Of a stretch of 64,000 nt of DNA, positions 25,301 through 36,440 are shown piece after piece (position 1 is the first letter of the stretch; the number at the start of each line of letters is the position of its first letter). The position numbers and the translations under genes were made by a program. The notes under the pieces are model-generated. The model ran no database searches, was not told the origin of the DNA, and saw only the letters and a list, made by a program, of their open reading frames with translations. The stretch is taken from the NCBI GenBank assembly GCA_963971305.1, contig OZ020305.1, positions 2,389,001 through 2,453,000 of the forward strand, given 5' to 3'. The DNA comes from Arcuatula senhousia (Eukaryota > Mollusca > Bivalvia > Mytilida > Mytilidae).

Positions 25301-25917
25301 AGGCTAAAGAGGATCGGCGGTGGTCGGCACCCAGTAAGATTCCAGTGCTGAAATCAAAAGCTGATGTACGAATACCTCGACTCGATCCAGACGAACACTT
25401 ACCTGCTATCGATATTGGCCAACGGGTTGGAAATGTTGTGAATGGAACTGGAAACAACAATTTCGTGATCGTCCCTAAGAAGGTTAAAAAGGAAACCATG
25501 TCGGTCTCGGAGAAGAAAAAGGTTGAACTTGAAAGATGCAACGTGTCTCATAGGATGGTTTCCAAACCTTTCAGGCTTCCTCCAATTAACCGAGCACCAA
25601 CTCCAGTCGTAAAGATAATATCGAAGGGAAACTTGGGAGCCAACAAGCTGAGTCCTCTTGAAACGTACTCCGATGTAAGCATGGCATCCTCGCCTCTCGG
25701 GGATGGTCACTCTAACGACAGCAGCAGGACTGGGACAGCCGCTGGTTTCTCCGTGCTTCCGCCAATCGAGACCGTCAGAAAGTCACGTGACTTTAACAGG
25801 CCGCTTTCTGCTGAAGAATGTAGAAGTACTCCATTTCTAGACAAGGATGAAATACCAAGTCGTCCATGGTCAGCCTCTAGTTCACAAGCATCCAGAGCAG
25901 CATCAAGATTGATTTGA
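22385..25917 (+). CDS. Uncharacterised 626-residue coiled-coil and basic protein (4 exons)
   Basis: I do not recognise this family. Exons 22385-22575, 23135-23227, 23706-23798 and 24414-25917 join in phase through GT-AG junctions, giving 626 codons and TGA. The two middle exons are both 93 nt and both in the same phase. The first 170 residues or so are charged and helix-like (ELDEQCDAYIKELKELHVLI, KKEKEEMVRRWYVQQRA) and suggest a coiled coil. After that the protein is low-complexity and basic, with a nuclear-signal-like PKRKRRRK near residue 320. Proline-flanked motifs RIPGPI, RVDGPVW, RIPVRIPGYIW and RIPRLDP repeat through the middle. The tail is Ser-rich. The ATG lacks an independent check; a 5' non-coding exon is possible. 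Confidence 0.75.
22873..23050 (+). repeat. Interspersed repeat family A, intronic copy
   Basis: The head gcgatgtgaaatataagtct and the core ccagcagccttcaatgtgac are followed by gttttgcaattggtccttga. The distal tail is missing. The copy lies in the first intron of the 22385 gene, 85 bp before the acceptor of exon 2. Confidence 0.65.
24137..24300 (+). repeat. Interspersed repeat family A, intronic copy
   Basis: The head is gagatgtggaataagtgtcc, followed by gcgacac. A diverged core (ccagcagccttaaacaaggc) comes next, then a short part of the body. It lies in the third intron of the 22385 gene. Confidence 0.6.
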
Positions 25918-26272
25918 AACAACAACAATAACTTTGATAAATTTTATATTTTGATTCGTAACACATAAAATGCTTTATACATTTTGATGGTTCTTTATCA
26001 TATCGAAGGTTAAGATGTCTAGAAGAGAATGCTTTTGATAAAAAAATATATATTATTTCTGTTTTGTAATTTCTAGGCTTTCAGCTTTACTTTACTATAT
26101 ATATTTAATACATGTATATGAAATATTGTGGAGTAAATGTAGAACTTGTCTCGTTTTATTAGTGTCCTACCGACAAAAAGCTTCGTCCCTCTGCCCGTTT
26201 TTCTGTAACAAATTAGTCAGTGCATCTCTTCTTGAACTACTCATGACAAGCGATTGCCATGGAACCGGTAAG
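25918..26272. other. 3' flank of the hypothetical gene
   Basis: AT-rich sequence after the TGA, presumably 3' UTR. No canonical AATAAA is placed convincingly. Nothing else is recognised before the repeat element at 26273. Confidence 0.35.
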
Positions 26273-27117
26273 AATATACAAGAGGCTCCCAGGACCCTGA
26301 ATCGCTCATCTGGTCTTGATGTCAACCTTATGAAGACTTTTGTATATAATAGCTAAATGTTTAGGCAAGAAAAAGCTTTTTTTTCTATCTGCAAAAGTTT
26401 TCATTCCATAGGCCAAAAACACTATTTTCGCCTTTAAGGGACTGTAACCTCTAAGGGGTCATCTGACAACTTCGACCCTAAGAAGACTTTTGTAGAGCTA
26501 AATGAGCTGAACATTTAAGCAAGCAACAGCTTTTCTCTATCTGCAATACTTTTCATTCTATAGGCTAAAAACACTATTTTTCGCCTTTATGGGGCTGTAA
26601 CCCCTGTAAGGGATCATCCGACAACTATTACCGTATGGAGGCTTTTGTAGAGCTTAATGAGCTGAAAATTTAAGCAAGCAAAAGCTTTTCTCTATCTGCA
26701 ATAGTTTCATACAATAGGGCAAAAACATGACTATTTTTCACCTTTAAGAGGCCGTAACCCCTACAAGGAGTCATCTGACAATTTCGACCAAACGGAGACT
26801 TTTGTAGAACCTTTGATCCTGAAGCAGTAAGGTGGCATCAGATTTCATCTATCTCTTATACTTTTTGAATTACAAGCCAAAAACAGTAGTCTGACCCCCG
26901 GTCTATTTTTTGCCACAGCGGCCATGTTTTTTGACGAATAAAAAACACAGCTTTAGTGCAAGACACCCTAAGGATCAATCATACCAAGTTTCATTGAATT
27001 CTGTTCAGTAGTTTCAGAGAAGATTTTTGAAAAAAAATTGTTAACAGACGACGACGACAGACGACTACGGACGCCAAGTGATAGCAATAGCTCACCTGGA
27101 CCAGGTGAGCTAAAAAG
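26273..27117 (-). repeat. agctcacctgg-family element, inverted orientation
   Basis: Read on the minus strand, this starts with the hairpin agctcacctggtccaggtga and a short GTC tract. It then carries the ctactgaacagaatt box and three to four tandem units with gaaaagctgttgcttgc-like blocks. It ends in a diverged aggctcctgggagcctcttg near 26279. It is the same family as 12084-16342 and much shorter. Confidence 0.7.
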
Positions 27118-27177
27118 GGCATAAAATTTAGTTTTGCATATTACAAGAAAATTTTGATCTGTCATGCAGCCAATATT

Positions 27178-27692
27178 CATACGACCGCAAAAAATTGCGG
27201 ATGTGTTATGGTATGATGTCGTCGTCTTTGCTGTCTGTTAAGTGTTCCAAAATAACTTAAGTTCTAGTTATCCGATTCATATGAAACTTAACATTGATGG
27301 TTTAAGTAGTGGATTTACAAAATGAAGTATTAATTTTTGCTATACCCCTTTTCCGTATATGCAGTTAAGGACCAAAAAGGGCCAACATGGAAATATTTTA
27401 TACTAAATGCCCGATTTTATTTTTTTTCTAATTCTTGTCAAGTAGGTTAACAAAATAAGGAATAAATTTTGTGCCCCCCCCCCCCATAGCCGTTAGGGGG
27501 CAAAACTTAAGTATAGCAGATACGCTTATTTAGGGACCAAAAGGGGTTATATTTTTGGTCTGCTTTTGAAAAAACATCTATTGACACCAAAGAGTGCATG
27601 TGTCAAAAAACGTTGTCAGTCCACCCTGGGCTGCATGTGTCCAGAGCAATTGGGCCTCAGACTACAAGTTTTAACATGTTGCGGTCGTATCA
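27178..27692. repeat. Element with inverted atacgaccgcaa ends
   Basis: The left end atacgaccgcaa and the right end ttgcggtcgtat are inverted copies about 515 bp apart. The left end is followed by gtcgtcgtc and a tatgaaacttaac box like those of other elements in the window. A 10-C run is at 27475-27484. It has no coding capacity. Confidence 0.55.
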
Positions 27693-27995
27693 TGCTGCGT
27701 CTGATGAAGCGTTTTACTGCGAGAGTTATGGCCTTTCGAATTTTTAACTAAGTTAATGATCATTAACAGAGTTTGTAACCACAAACCCATGGAGGATACT
27801 CATTTTTCAATGAAACATGCTATTCACCACTATTTCTATGCATTGCTGCTCACTTGTTGTTCATTCACGAAGAAGTTCATAAATGTTGAGATTTTAGAAA
27901 CATGAATGTTGAAACGTTCATTTGTTCATTTTGCTGTAAACCACATTATTTTCTATATAAAACTTTGTCTTATTAAAACGATAGAATTTGAAAGT

Positions 27996-28085
27996 GGGAT
28001 GTGTCAATAAATGCAACACAGCTAACAACGTTCATTGTGTTCAGTGGTCGCTGTTCGCTGTTATGCGATTGACCCTCGTTTGTTT
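27996..28085 (+). repeat. Interspersed repeat family A, diverged fragment
   Basis: A shortened copy with gggatgtgtcaataaatgca, then gttcattgtgttcagtggtcg and gctgttatgcgattgaccct. It lies between the 22385 gene and the TRIM-like gene, about 470 bp beyond the latter's stop. Nothing else is recognised in 27793-28550. Confidence 0.45.
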
Positions 28086-28553
28086 AATAGTTCTAAAATA
28101 ATATGAACTGAGTTCAATTATTTGATGAAGAAGATATATATTTTTGTTTGACATGTATGTATATTTAAACCACGTTTGTATTTTAGCTGGAGCATCTTTG
28201 ATGGTCCAATAATTTAGCACAATGGGCAGTTATAAATTTTCAGCATCTAATATGGCTTATAGTTTTTTACTTAAAAGTTTTTTTTCGTGCTCAAGCCTAA
28301 ACAATGTAATAGTACGGAGATTATAATAAGAATATATGTACAATTAAAATGCTAAGAAATGAAATTTAAAATGTCTTGATAATGTGATTCTGTAGCAAAT
28401 TATCCTAACGTTTTATAAAACATCTGAATTGTTTACACGTGTACCGTAAGCAGACATTTTCTCTTTTAGAAGTGCATACTACAGACACCTTTTTTCCCTA
28501 GAATACTTTTTTCACAGTCAATGATACACAATCATCAGTGTAGCGGAGTGAAG

Positions 28554-30224
28554 TTAGTGCTTTCTTTGAATGTCAAACACGGAGATACTTTTCCCGTCAT
28601 GTGTGGATATAAATGCCTTGTTACACTCCTTGTTAAAAGAAATAGCCCACGGCTTGACAATCCCGTCAACCCTGGTCAGCGGAATGTCTACGAGGTTTCC
28701 AGCGATGCTAACACAGTGGACATTCTGAGATCCACGTCCAGTGACGAACAAACATCCCTGGTTATCCCGCGCGATTCCTTCGGGAACTTTCAGGTCAGGA
28801 TGGTTGTATCGGAATATTTCGGTACCGTCCATGTTCACATGGTAGACGCTGTGATAATCGGTATAATACACGCTTCGGTTATCGCCGGCGCACAAGAAAT
28901 AAATCAACTGACCTGGGACTTGGACGCGAGTTTTGATTGTTCCGTCGAGCTCAAGAATATACAGCTCTCGGTTTGCGCCTACTACAATTGAATTTGAAAC
29001 AACGGCCACGCCATGACATTTGCAGTGAAGTCTAACGGGCTCCCGGTCAGCAATAATGGCAGATATATTTACAAATTGGATTGAATTTTCTAACGGAATC
29101 GTAACAACAGCCCGGTTTCCATCCGGTAAAATCGCAATGTCCCATGGCTTGCAATTTACAATGCAGTCCTGCAAGAATTTTCCACTCTCACTGTACACTA
29201 ACAATTTGTTACAGTTACGGTTACAAAGTATTATCCGATTGTCGCCAGTGACAGCTATGGCGGTGATTTGCGCATTCTCGGAACAGGAGATATCTATCTG
29301 AGACTGGTAAAAATACTGCGTTTTGCTCGTAAGTCTTGGACGTAGTTTGACTTGCGCATTACGTCGGTTCAGCGGAAAAGGCTCAAGCGAACACGGTTGT
29401 TTGTGAATTTTCAAGTTTCCAAGAGTATTCACGATATCCGGTAGACGGTGATCGGGTGCAAAGGTGACCGTGACGTCGGTGAGGTTTTGTGTCTTCTGCT
29501 GAATATCTAGTTCGTCTTTTGCTAACTGTTGTGACAGGTGATGGGTAAAAAGGAAGATTTGAGAATCAGAACCATACTGAAGCACAACGTCAAGGTCACT
29601 CTTGTTTCTATGGTAAAGTTTCCTGTTTTCGCAGATTTCATCCAAAGAGTGTCTGCTGACCTCCCGCTCTTCTATAGTGAAATCTCTTAGATAGTCTACC
29701 ACTAACTTTTCTAGTTTGTCTAAATGATCAACGATGCTGGCCTTGAATGACTGAATATGACATTTAATGTCATCTACCATCTTTTCAAACGTTTTCGATG
29801 ATTCTTCTCTGTTATGTATCAGCGTGTTGAGAGTTTGTAAATAAACTGTCAAATCTTGTGCCAACATGGCCGGAAGTGGCGACGTCTTGATGTTTTTAGA
29901 AGCGATGTCGATGGGCAAGATTGATTGGCACGTTCTGTGTGATTCCGTCATACAATGGCGACAGCACAGCGTCTCGTGGTCGGCACAGAACAGATCAATC
30001 CGGCTATCTCCATGTTTCGAACAGTGAAGAATTGCGGATAAAGTTTCTGTCGGGAATATATCCATGAAATCTAAATCGACCGTATGGTGGTTGACGAGGA
30101 ACTTATTTTTCCTATGGCCTCTGAGACACTCTTTACAAAGAGGCTCTTCACAATCAAAGCACCAAAATTCAGCGCAAATGGGAATTTTTTCTCTCAAACA
30201 AGATTCACATTTTTTGGATTCCAT
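28554..30224 (-). CDS. B-box/coiled-coil/beta-propeller protein (TRIM2/3/71-like, no RING)
   Basis: A 556-residue intronless reading frame. Residues 6-47 form a B-box1-like zinc site (C6, C9, C22, C25, C30, C33, H37, H46/47). Residues 68-99 form a B-box2 (C68, H71, C80, H83, C88, C91, H96, C99). Residues about 110-250 are helical and charged, as in TRIM coiled coils. From about 310 to 556 there are repeated strand-turn units (ITAIAVTGDNRIILCN, PWDIAILPDGNRAVVTI, GIARDNQGCLFVTG), typical of an NHL-type propeller. There is no N-terminal RING, so ubiquitin-ligase activity cannot be assumed. Bivalves carry greatly expanded sets of such proteins, often linked to immune or developmental roles (family knowledge). 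A tttag acceptor-like site about 45 bp upstream of the ATG suggests a 5' UTR intron. The stop is TAA at 28554-28556. Confidence 0.88.
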   Translation of the reverse strand: MESKKCESCLREKIPICAEFWCFDCEEPLCKECLRGHRKNKFLVNHHTVDLDFMDIFPTETLSAILHCSKHGDSRIDLFCADHETLCCRHCMTESHRTCQSILPIDIASKNIKTSPLPAMLAQDLTVYLQTLNTLIHNREESSKTFEKMVDDIKCHIQSFKASIVDHLDKLEKLVVDYLRDFTIEEREVSRHSLDEICENRKLYHRNKSDLDVVLQYGSDSQIFLFTHHLSQQLAKDELDIQQKTQNLTDVTVTFAPDHRLPDIVNTLGNLKIHKQPCSLEPFPLNRRNAQVKLRPRLTSKTQYFYQSQIDISCSENAQITAIAVTGDNRIILCNRNCNKLLVYSESGKFLQDCIVNCKPWDIAILPDGNRAVVTIPLENSIQFVNISAIIADREPVRLHCKCHGVAVVSNSIVVGANRELYILELDGTIKTRVQVPGQLIYFLCAGDNRSVYYTDYHSVYHVNMDGTEIFRYNHPDLKVPEGIARDNQGCLFVTGRGSQNVHCVSIAGNLVDIPLTRVDGIVKPWAISFNKECNKAFISTHDGKSISVFDIQRKH

Positions 30225-31109
30225 CAGATTAATGCAACAAAACTTTCTGTATATATCTGTTATATCCTAAAAGAAAAAAGAAAAAAAATATCACCTGAGG
30301 CACATGTTTAATATTACAGCAGTCTTGTTGAACTGTTTTCTGAAAAAGACTGTCAAGTGAAAACGTTTAACTATTACAGACCATATGGTCCGTGCATAAA
30401 CTTCCGAACTTTTCATTTAAAATCATCAATATTGTTTATTTATCTTATATTCATATAAAGTTATTTCTAACAAACCTGTGAGGAGTTTGCCTGGCAACAT
30501 TCTGGCTACCCGTCCGGACTGACGGGATACCTATCATAGATTGTCTAGGAGCGTTTCAAGTGTTTCAGATTCCGTCAATAATGTCCCACAACATATTGAC
30601 GCAATGCCTACACGAAATGGTTTAATTAAATTTGATGATTGGATTAGTATTAAGACATAATTAAATTGTAAATACCAAAAATTAGAGGACAATGACGAAG
30701 ATGTCACATCATCAGTTATGATATTGACAGAAAATTGACTAACATTTCCAGAGCAGACACCATCTTTAGCTAAACTATTCATTGATCTTATTAATCTTCT
30801 ATATTAAATTACCATCACACTATATGTTATAAAGTGTTAGCTAAGTAAATTCAAATTAATGTCAATCTTTCTCATTCTCTTTCCCGTTATTGGTCATGAT
30901 AGTGAATTATCAGTTGCACCTTATTCAAAATCAAGTTTGTTGTAATTTTTTTGGTTTTCTGAAAAATGCTGGTTTGAATATTTCTTGATTTTCATTGCAT
31001 ACGATGACAGCCAATAATTCAATTTAAGTATGAATGGGTATGAAATTTCAGTCTGTCAGTTATGTGAATGGGTGGGGTTTCTGAAACTTCAGCGGCTTGA
31101 CCGTATCAG
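30225..31109. other. Upstream region of the TRIM-like gene
   Basis: AT-rich sequence in which no exon or named repeat is supported. It may hold the 5' UTR exon or promoter of the minus-strand gene. Confidence 0.3.
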
Positions 31110-31302
31110 TTTTTATTATACAGTTATTTAATGTGTAGCCAGGCAATGGATCAGAATATTTTCCCCGAGGTATCCAGATTAGCTTAATGTTCTATCGCCC
31201 GAAGCCGTAGGCTGAGGGCAATAGAACATTTAGCTACTCTGGATACAAAGGGGGAAATAGTTCTGATCTATTGCTTTGCTACACATTCAATAACTGTTTT
31301 AT
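31110..31302. repeat. Fold-back element with about 80-bp arms
   Basis: The left arm (acagttatttaatgtgtagc, atggatcaga, ttttcccc, ttctatcgccc) is mirrored by the right arm (gggcaatagaac, ggggaaa, ttctgatctat, gctacacattcaataactgt). The loop lies around the gccgtaggct segment. Related caatagaac and gggcaatag blocks recur at 31560-31620. The inverted pair ttacctaata and ttaggtaat lies outside, at 31302 and 31665. Confidence 0.75.
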
Positions 31303-32280
31303 TACCTAATATATTTTTAATTAAATTATTAGTCGAATTGTGTTGAAAGAAAATTTGGGTACTTATGAAAAAAAAAGATTGGGTATAATGACCATTTTAA
31401 CTACGCCCTATTATGGAAGTAATAACAGACCAGCCGGTTTTAACCAGAACACACACAAACAGGCTTTGCAGTTGTACGGACTTCGCGTAAATGACCCGTG
31501 ATAGATAATAAATATTCATGTATATAAATTGTCCAATCAAATTTGAGGTCAAAATGTCAACAGGCAATAGAACGTCACCGGGCAATAGAACACCACCTTT
31601 CTATTGCCCGGTAGAATGTGATAATGGTCAAAATTAAAATATAGTTAATAGAAAAGGAAATTTTATTATATTAGGTAATAAATGAAGTTACCCACCTTCG
31701 GGGCTTATAGTGAGCAAAAGCTATCATCATAACTAAGAATAGGACAACTGTCCCCATGGGCATCTGCTGTTCACCTTTTTTAAGACCACAAATGAATTTT
31801 CAGAAGCAACATTAAACCAAAAATTATAACTATACCTTACAACAAATCATTTGTTCTTTAGACCACCCTATTCCAAATTTCTTATTCAAGTCACAAATTA
31901 CCTTAAGTTTCACTTTGTGCAAATAATGGAATTTTTCTAACAATTATTTTAAAATGTGGCATGCAGAGAAAAACCCATGGGAAAGGATTAATCAGTTTTT
32001 AAAAAAGTACTTTTCCATTAGACCAGATTTCATCATCGTATTATTCACTTTATACCTTATAATAATAAATCATAAATTTTTTAAATGATACCACGTAAAA
32101 TTTAATTATCAATAGATATACGTGCTAAGCAAAATAGAATTAAAGATTTATGGTATTGGAAATGTATAATTTCAATATTTAATCACATTAAGTCTGAAAT
32201 TGCAGACAGACTAAAGTGTAAATTTTCAAAACAGAAATCAACTCTAAATTTCAAAACTCGTTATATGTACATCAGCAGTC
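31303..32280. other. AT-rich intergenic sequence
   Basis: Apart from the caatagaac repeat fragments at 31560-31620, no gene or RNA is supported in this stretch. Confidence 0.3.
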
Positions 32281-32370
32281 TCATTAAAATGTCGCTCCTC
32301 CCTTTTCTTGCCGTGTCCGTTCTAGCAAAACAGAAAAAAGGAGAGCGACATTTTAGGTCTGATTTTAATG
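32280..32370. repeat. Small hairpin element
   Basis: The arm cattaaaatgtcgctcctcc and ttttc is mirrored by gaaaaaaggagagcgacattt, with a further attttaatgaaact outside. The loop contains ttgccgtgtccgttctagc. It is not protein-coding. Confidence 0.6.
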
Positions 32371-33220
32371 AAACTTAATGCGTCATTTAAAATTCTGAAA
32401 AAAAAAGAAAAAATGAACAGATATTCAAATGAAAAATACAAATTTACCGCCTTCAGGTTGGAACTAAAATGCTATAAACTGCTACTGCTGAGAATAGAAC
32501 ATATAATAATTATACACGTTATCAGTTATACTTACTTTAGAAATTTAATATTCAGTCATTTACACAATCAATATTGAAACAAGTAAAATTTCAACCTTCA
32601 GCAAAACATATGTGACATGTCAAAAGGATGTGGTTGATTTGTCTTCCGTACCGGTGATCATGTCCCCGCTAATTGTTGTAGGTTATTTGTTAAATAGATA
32701 AAAAAATATTATTTTCATAAACTTATGAACAAAGTACTATCAAACATATGATCACATCCCAAAACAGGTTTTAAAAGATGCTTCAGGTATATTTATATTA
32801 ATTACGTATTCAATTTGATTTTACTCAATTCAACAAAGCATAACTTTGGCAAAATATTTTTGTAATAATCTCATAAGATATCTTACATATATATTGAAAA
32901 GAATCAAAGTTGTTGTTCGCTTACTTAAGTGTTTAGGGTGCGACCATTTGAATTTTATGGGGAGAAGGGGTGTTATAGTGAAATTTGAAATAAAAAGGCA
33001 GAACGGCAAAATCTAGAAATAAAAAGGCAGGACAGCGCTTTGAATTTAAAAGTGCGCGCAAAAAAAAATCCAGGTTCGGCTGTTTCTAAAAATGGAAAAG
33101 CAGTACTAACAATCTCCATAGCCCCCCCCCAGAAAATAAAGGTTGCCCCCTTGGTCAATTATGTGTGAATGCTTGTTTGTTTGTTTGGCTCCCTTTTCAA
33201 CGCAGCTTTGCCATATTAGG

Positions 33221-33506
33221 GTGGTAAATTTTAATGATGAAGGAATATTAGGGCGGTAAATTATATGGTGAAGGAATATTAGGGCGGTAAATTTTAATGG
33301 TGAAGGAATATTAGGGCGGTAAATTTTAATGGTGAAGGAATATTAGGGCGGTAAATTTTAATGGTGAAAGAATATTAGGGCGGTAAATTTTAATGGTGAA
33401 GGAATATTATGGTGGTAAATTTTAATGGTGAAGGAATATGATGGCGGTAAATTTTAATGGTGAAGGAATATTAGGGCGGTAAATTTTAATGGTGAAGGAA
33501 TATTAG
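33221..33506 (+). repeat. 32-bp minisatellite, about nine units
   Basis: The unit is ggaatattagggcggtaaat followed by tttaatggtgaa, with spacing 32 bp (one copy is 31). Copies differ by single bases (gggcggt, atggtggt, atggcggt). It does not show a reading frame of interest. Confidence 0.9.
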
Positions 33507-34490
33507 AATCATTTTGGTGTTTAAATAGACAAAACCATCAAACTGATAAATCAATATATTTGTCTTCATAATTTAAACGTATGTTTATTTTATTTCTTTA
33601 TTTCTTTATCTATTTTTTGCAATTCAAGATGTGACTGTTCTAATTCTGTTTTTCTTCTACTAAAATTTAGTCAGATACTGCTTCTAACCCGAATAATACA
33701 GTGGTTATATTTCCATGATTTCGCTCCTTGCATTCGCTACATTAACCTGTATCGCCGAAGTATACGAAGACGGATAGGGCTTGAATTATTCGAGTTATAG
33801 GCTACACCTGCAGCATCCAAACTGTTGATGAATACTAGGAGGCGCATGCCGGAAAAAAAAATGTGAAACAATTTAGTGGGAGAAACAAACCGTTCAGGTA
33901 AGCACACAGTGGAAGATAAACAACCCAAGAATTTGTTGGTTAATCATGTGTTTAAGATATGTATCAAATAGGCAGTGAAAAATACGGGAAAATTTTCCCG
34001 CCATTTTCACCCTAACAAGGCCGGTCATAGACAATATAATATTATAATACAATATTGTTTTGTTTAAACACATTTACAATAAATGGTTATAACACAAGTT
34101 TATAACAAACGAAAAGTTAAATCAATGTACAATACTGTTAATAATAACATATTTACAAATAATAGATTGAAACTTATTGTTTCAGGTTTCTGGAGTGCCG
34201 GTGACATTTATTAATATATTCAATTAGAGATTTAAGTAAAATCAGAGATTTGCTATTAAAAACAAAAAAAACAAGTTGTTTTTAGTTATAGATGTGATGT
34301 TTTTATTAGTTTAGTTTAAACATATTTTATTTGAAACAATTTCAAAAGGGAATCGGACACAAGTATTATGAAGTCCTCTCCCGATAACAATACAATACAG
34401 AAATAGCTATGGACATAAATATGATTGTGATAAAGTAATAACAACAAAAATAATAAAGAAATAAAGTAAAAAGGTAAAAAAAAAATCACG
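33507..34490. other. Intergenic sequence next to the retroelement
   Basis: A slightly GC-richer piece at 33713-33960 ends in a good donor-like cag/gtaagc at 33898, but no start codon is in a frame compatible with the downstream GALT exon. The rest is AT-rich and may be the 3' tail of the minus-strand retroelement. Confidence 0.3.
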
Positions 34491-34492
34491 AG

Positions 34493-35945
34493 TCATGCGT
34501 TAAGTGTGTGTGTGTTTGTGTTTGTCTGAGCTCTAATTTGTTCCATATATATATAATCTAATAGTTGAAGGAACAAATGGTACGTAGTTAACGATAATCT
34601 ACAAAAAGGAATAACAAGATCATCTCTATTTCTTAACGGATAGTCTGATAAGCTACTTATACTTGGGGGAGCCAGTCTACAGAGAAATGGGGGAGCAAGA
34701 TTGTTCACCATAGTATACATCACTTGTAATTTTCTCCGATCGCGTCTGGCTTTCAGGCCTCCCATCCTACTTCACGATAGATGTTCTTTGTTCGTAAAAA
34801 TAGGCACACCTGTTACAATTCTTGCTGCTTCTAATTGTACACTTTCGAGTTTGTTTGAGTAGACTATGCCACAATTATCCCATAGCTCACAAGAATATTC
34901 TAATATTGGTCTTATATAGACAATATATAGTTTTTCCAAGGTAGACCTGGACAACTTGTATTTAAGCTTACGCAAGACATTGACATGCTTCATTGCATTT
35001 GTTATTAAGTTATCAATATGTTTATTCCATTTACCATCGTAATTGAACGTAACCCCTAAATGCTTATGGAATGTGACATTTTGAATTCTTTGACCATTTA
35101 AATCAAAGCTCAGAGCGGGAGCTTCAATGTTCGAGATTAATAAGACCTCTGTTTTATTTGGATTAAAACTCATAAGCCACTTTTTTGCCCATAGGTCTAA
35201 TTCGTTTAAATCGTGTTCGATTACGGCCTTTATATGTTCATTATCGTTGCCTGAAAATCCAAATGATGTATCATCAGCAAATAATCTTGCGAGTGAGGTT
35301 AGTTTATCAGAAATATCATTTATATATATTATGAATAGTAAAGGTCCCAGAACAGAACCCTGTGGTACCCCAGCCTTAATACCACATAGTGGTGATATTG
35401 AGTTCTTTATCATAATTAACATTTTGTCTGCGATCCGACAAATAGTTAGAAAACCATGATAACAGATCACCATTTATTCCATATCCCTTTATTTTATGCA
35501 ATAGACCTTTGTGCCAGACCTTGTCAAAGGCCTTAGAGAAGTCACAGAATACAAAACAGCTAGTTTCTTTTTTTTCAAGGCCATCAAGTATACTACTGTA
35601 TAGCTGTAATAGTTGGTGTACAGTAGAAAAACCGGGTAGGAAGCCTGATTGATATTCGTATATCAGATTATTGCTAGATAGATGATTAAAGACATGTTTG
35701 TAGACTATACGCTCCATGACTTTTCCAATACAACTTATAAGTGATATGGGTCTGTAATCAGATGGTAAATCTGCTTCGCCTTTCTTAAAAATTGGTATCA
35801 CGTTGGCAGTTTTCCAACCTGAAGGAAATTTGCAAGATTGAAGTGATTTATTAAATATGATTTGAAGGGGAACGGCAACTTTTTCAGGATTTATTTTAAG
35901 CATTTTATGACTGACACTATCGGGTCCTGATGCTTTGTTAGGATG
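34493..35945 (-). pseudogene. 5'-truncated, frameshifted non-LTR retrotransposon (reverse transcriptase)
   Basis: On the minus strand, the segment from about 35945 reads NKASGPDSVSHKMLKINPEK, then DYRPISLISCIGKVMERIV, FVFCDFSKAFDKVWHKGLL, and in a second frame GIKAGVPQGSVLGPLLFIIY and LARLFADDTSFGFSG. These are the RT blocks of LINE-type (CR1/jockey-like) elements; the active-site box is FADD. A frameshift near 35385 separates the two halves. A second break near 34770 interrupts the C-terminal LKARRDRRKLQVMYTM region. No endonuclease domain is present upstream, so the copy is 5'-truncated and dead. Confidence 0.85.
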
Positions 35946-36440
35946 TTTTTATTCAGTTGGTTTTTAATTTTGAGCCTGATGCTTTTATTTCCTTCAATGA
36001 CAAGTAAACCTTTTCCCTTTAAAAGATGTGTGCCAAACACCCTGTCAAAACACCTTTAGTTAAATCGAATAATTTTAAAGCTGGTACTTGATCACATCTT
36101 TAGAGAGTATAACCAAGTACCGAAATACTGCGATGAAACATTGTTAGAAAGTAATCTAAAAACTGGCTCATTTTACACGATTTAATGCAACTCATGAAAC
36201 AGAATGGCTTCATTTGACCCAAAAGGTAGTAAAGTGTAACATATTTTATGTTTTATTATTATTTCCGGTCCTTAGGGGGATATATATTTTTTAATGTCCG
36301 TGATTTAGCAGCTGTGGGGTTTAGGCCGGTACCCCGCTGTTATCTGAAGATCATCCTTGTATTCAAGGAAACCTGGAAAAGTCCTTGAATTTCATTTCAA
36401 TGCTCATAAACCTGGAAAAATCCCTGAATTTTATCAAATA
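35946..36440. repeat. Repeat sequence hosting a transposon insertion, left part
   Basis: From about 36360 the phrase ccttgaatttcatttcaatg with cctggaaaaatccctgaatt recurs in variants. The same theme continues beyond the transposon at 37463-37650 (ccttgaaatccctagaattt, accttgaaaggtccttgat), so both sides belonged to one repeat before insertion. Confidence 0.5.

Noticed and set aside
25254..25928. Three minus-strand frames of 73-103 codons
   Set aside because: They are shadows of the last exon of the 22385 gene, which has phase-matched upstream exons.
28521..28991. 156-codon plus-strand frame
   Set aside because: It is antisense to the B-box/propeller gene, whose domains are clear on the minus strand.
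33840..33898. Candidate first GALT exon ending at the donor cag/gtaagc
   Set aside because: The phase would fit the exon at 40609, but the frame meets a TGA with no ATG after it, and adjusting the nearby A-run does not give a compatible frame.
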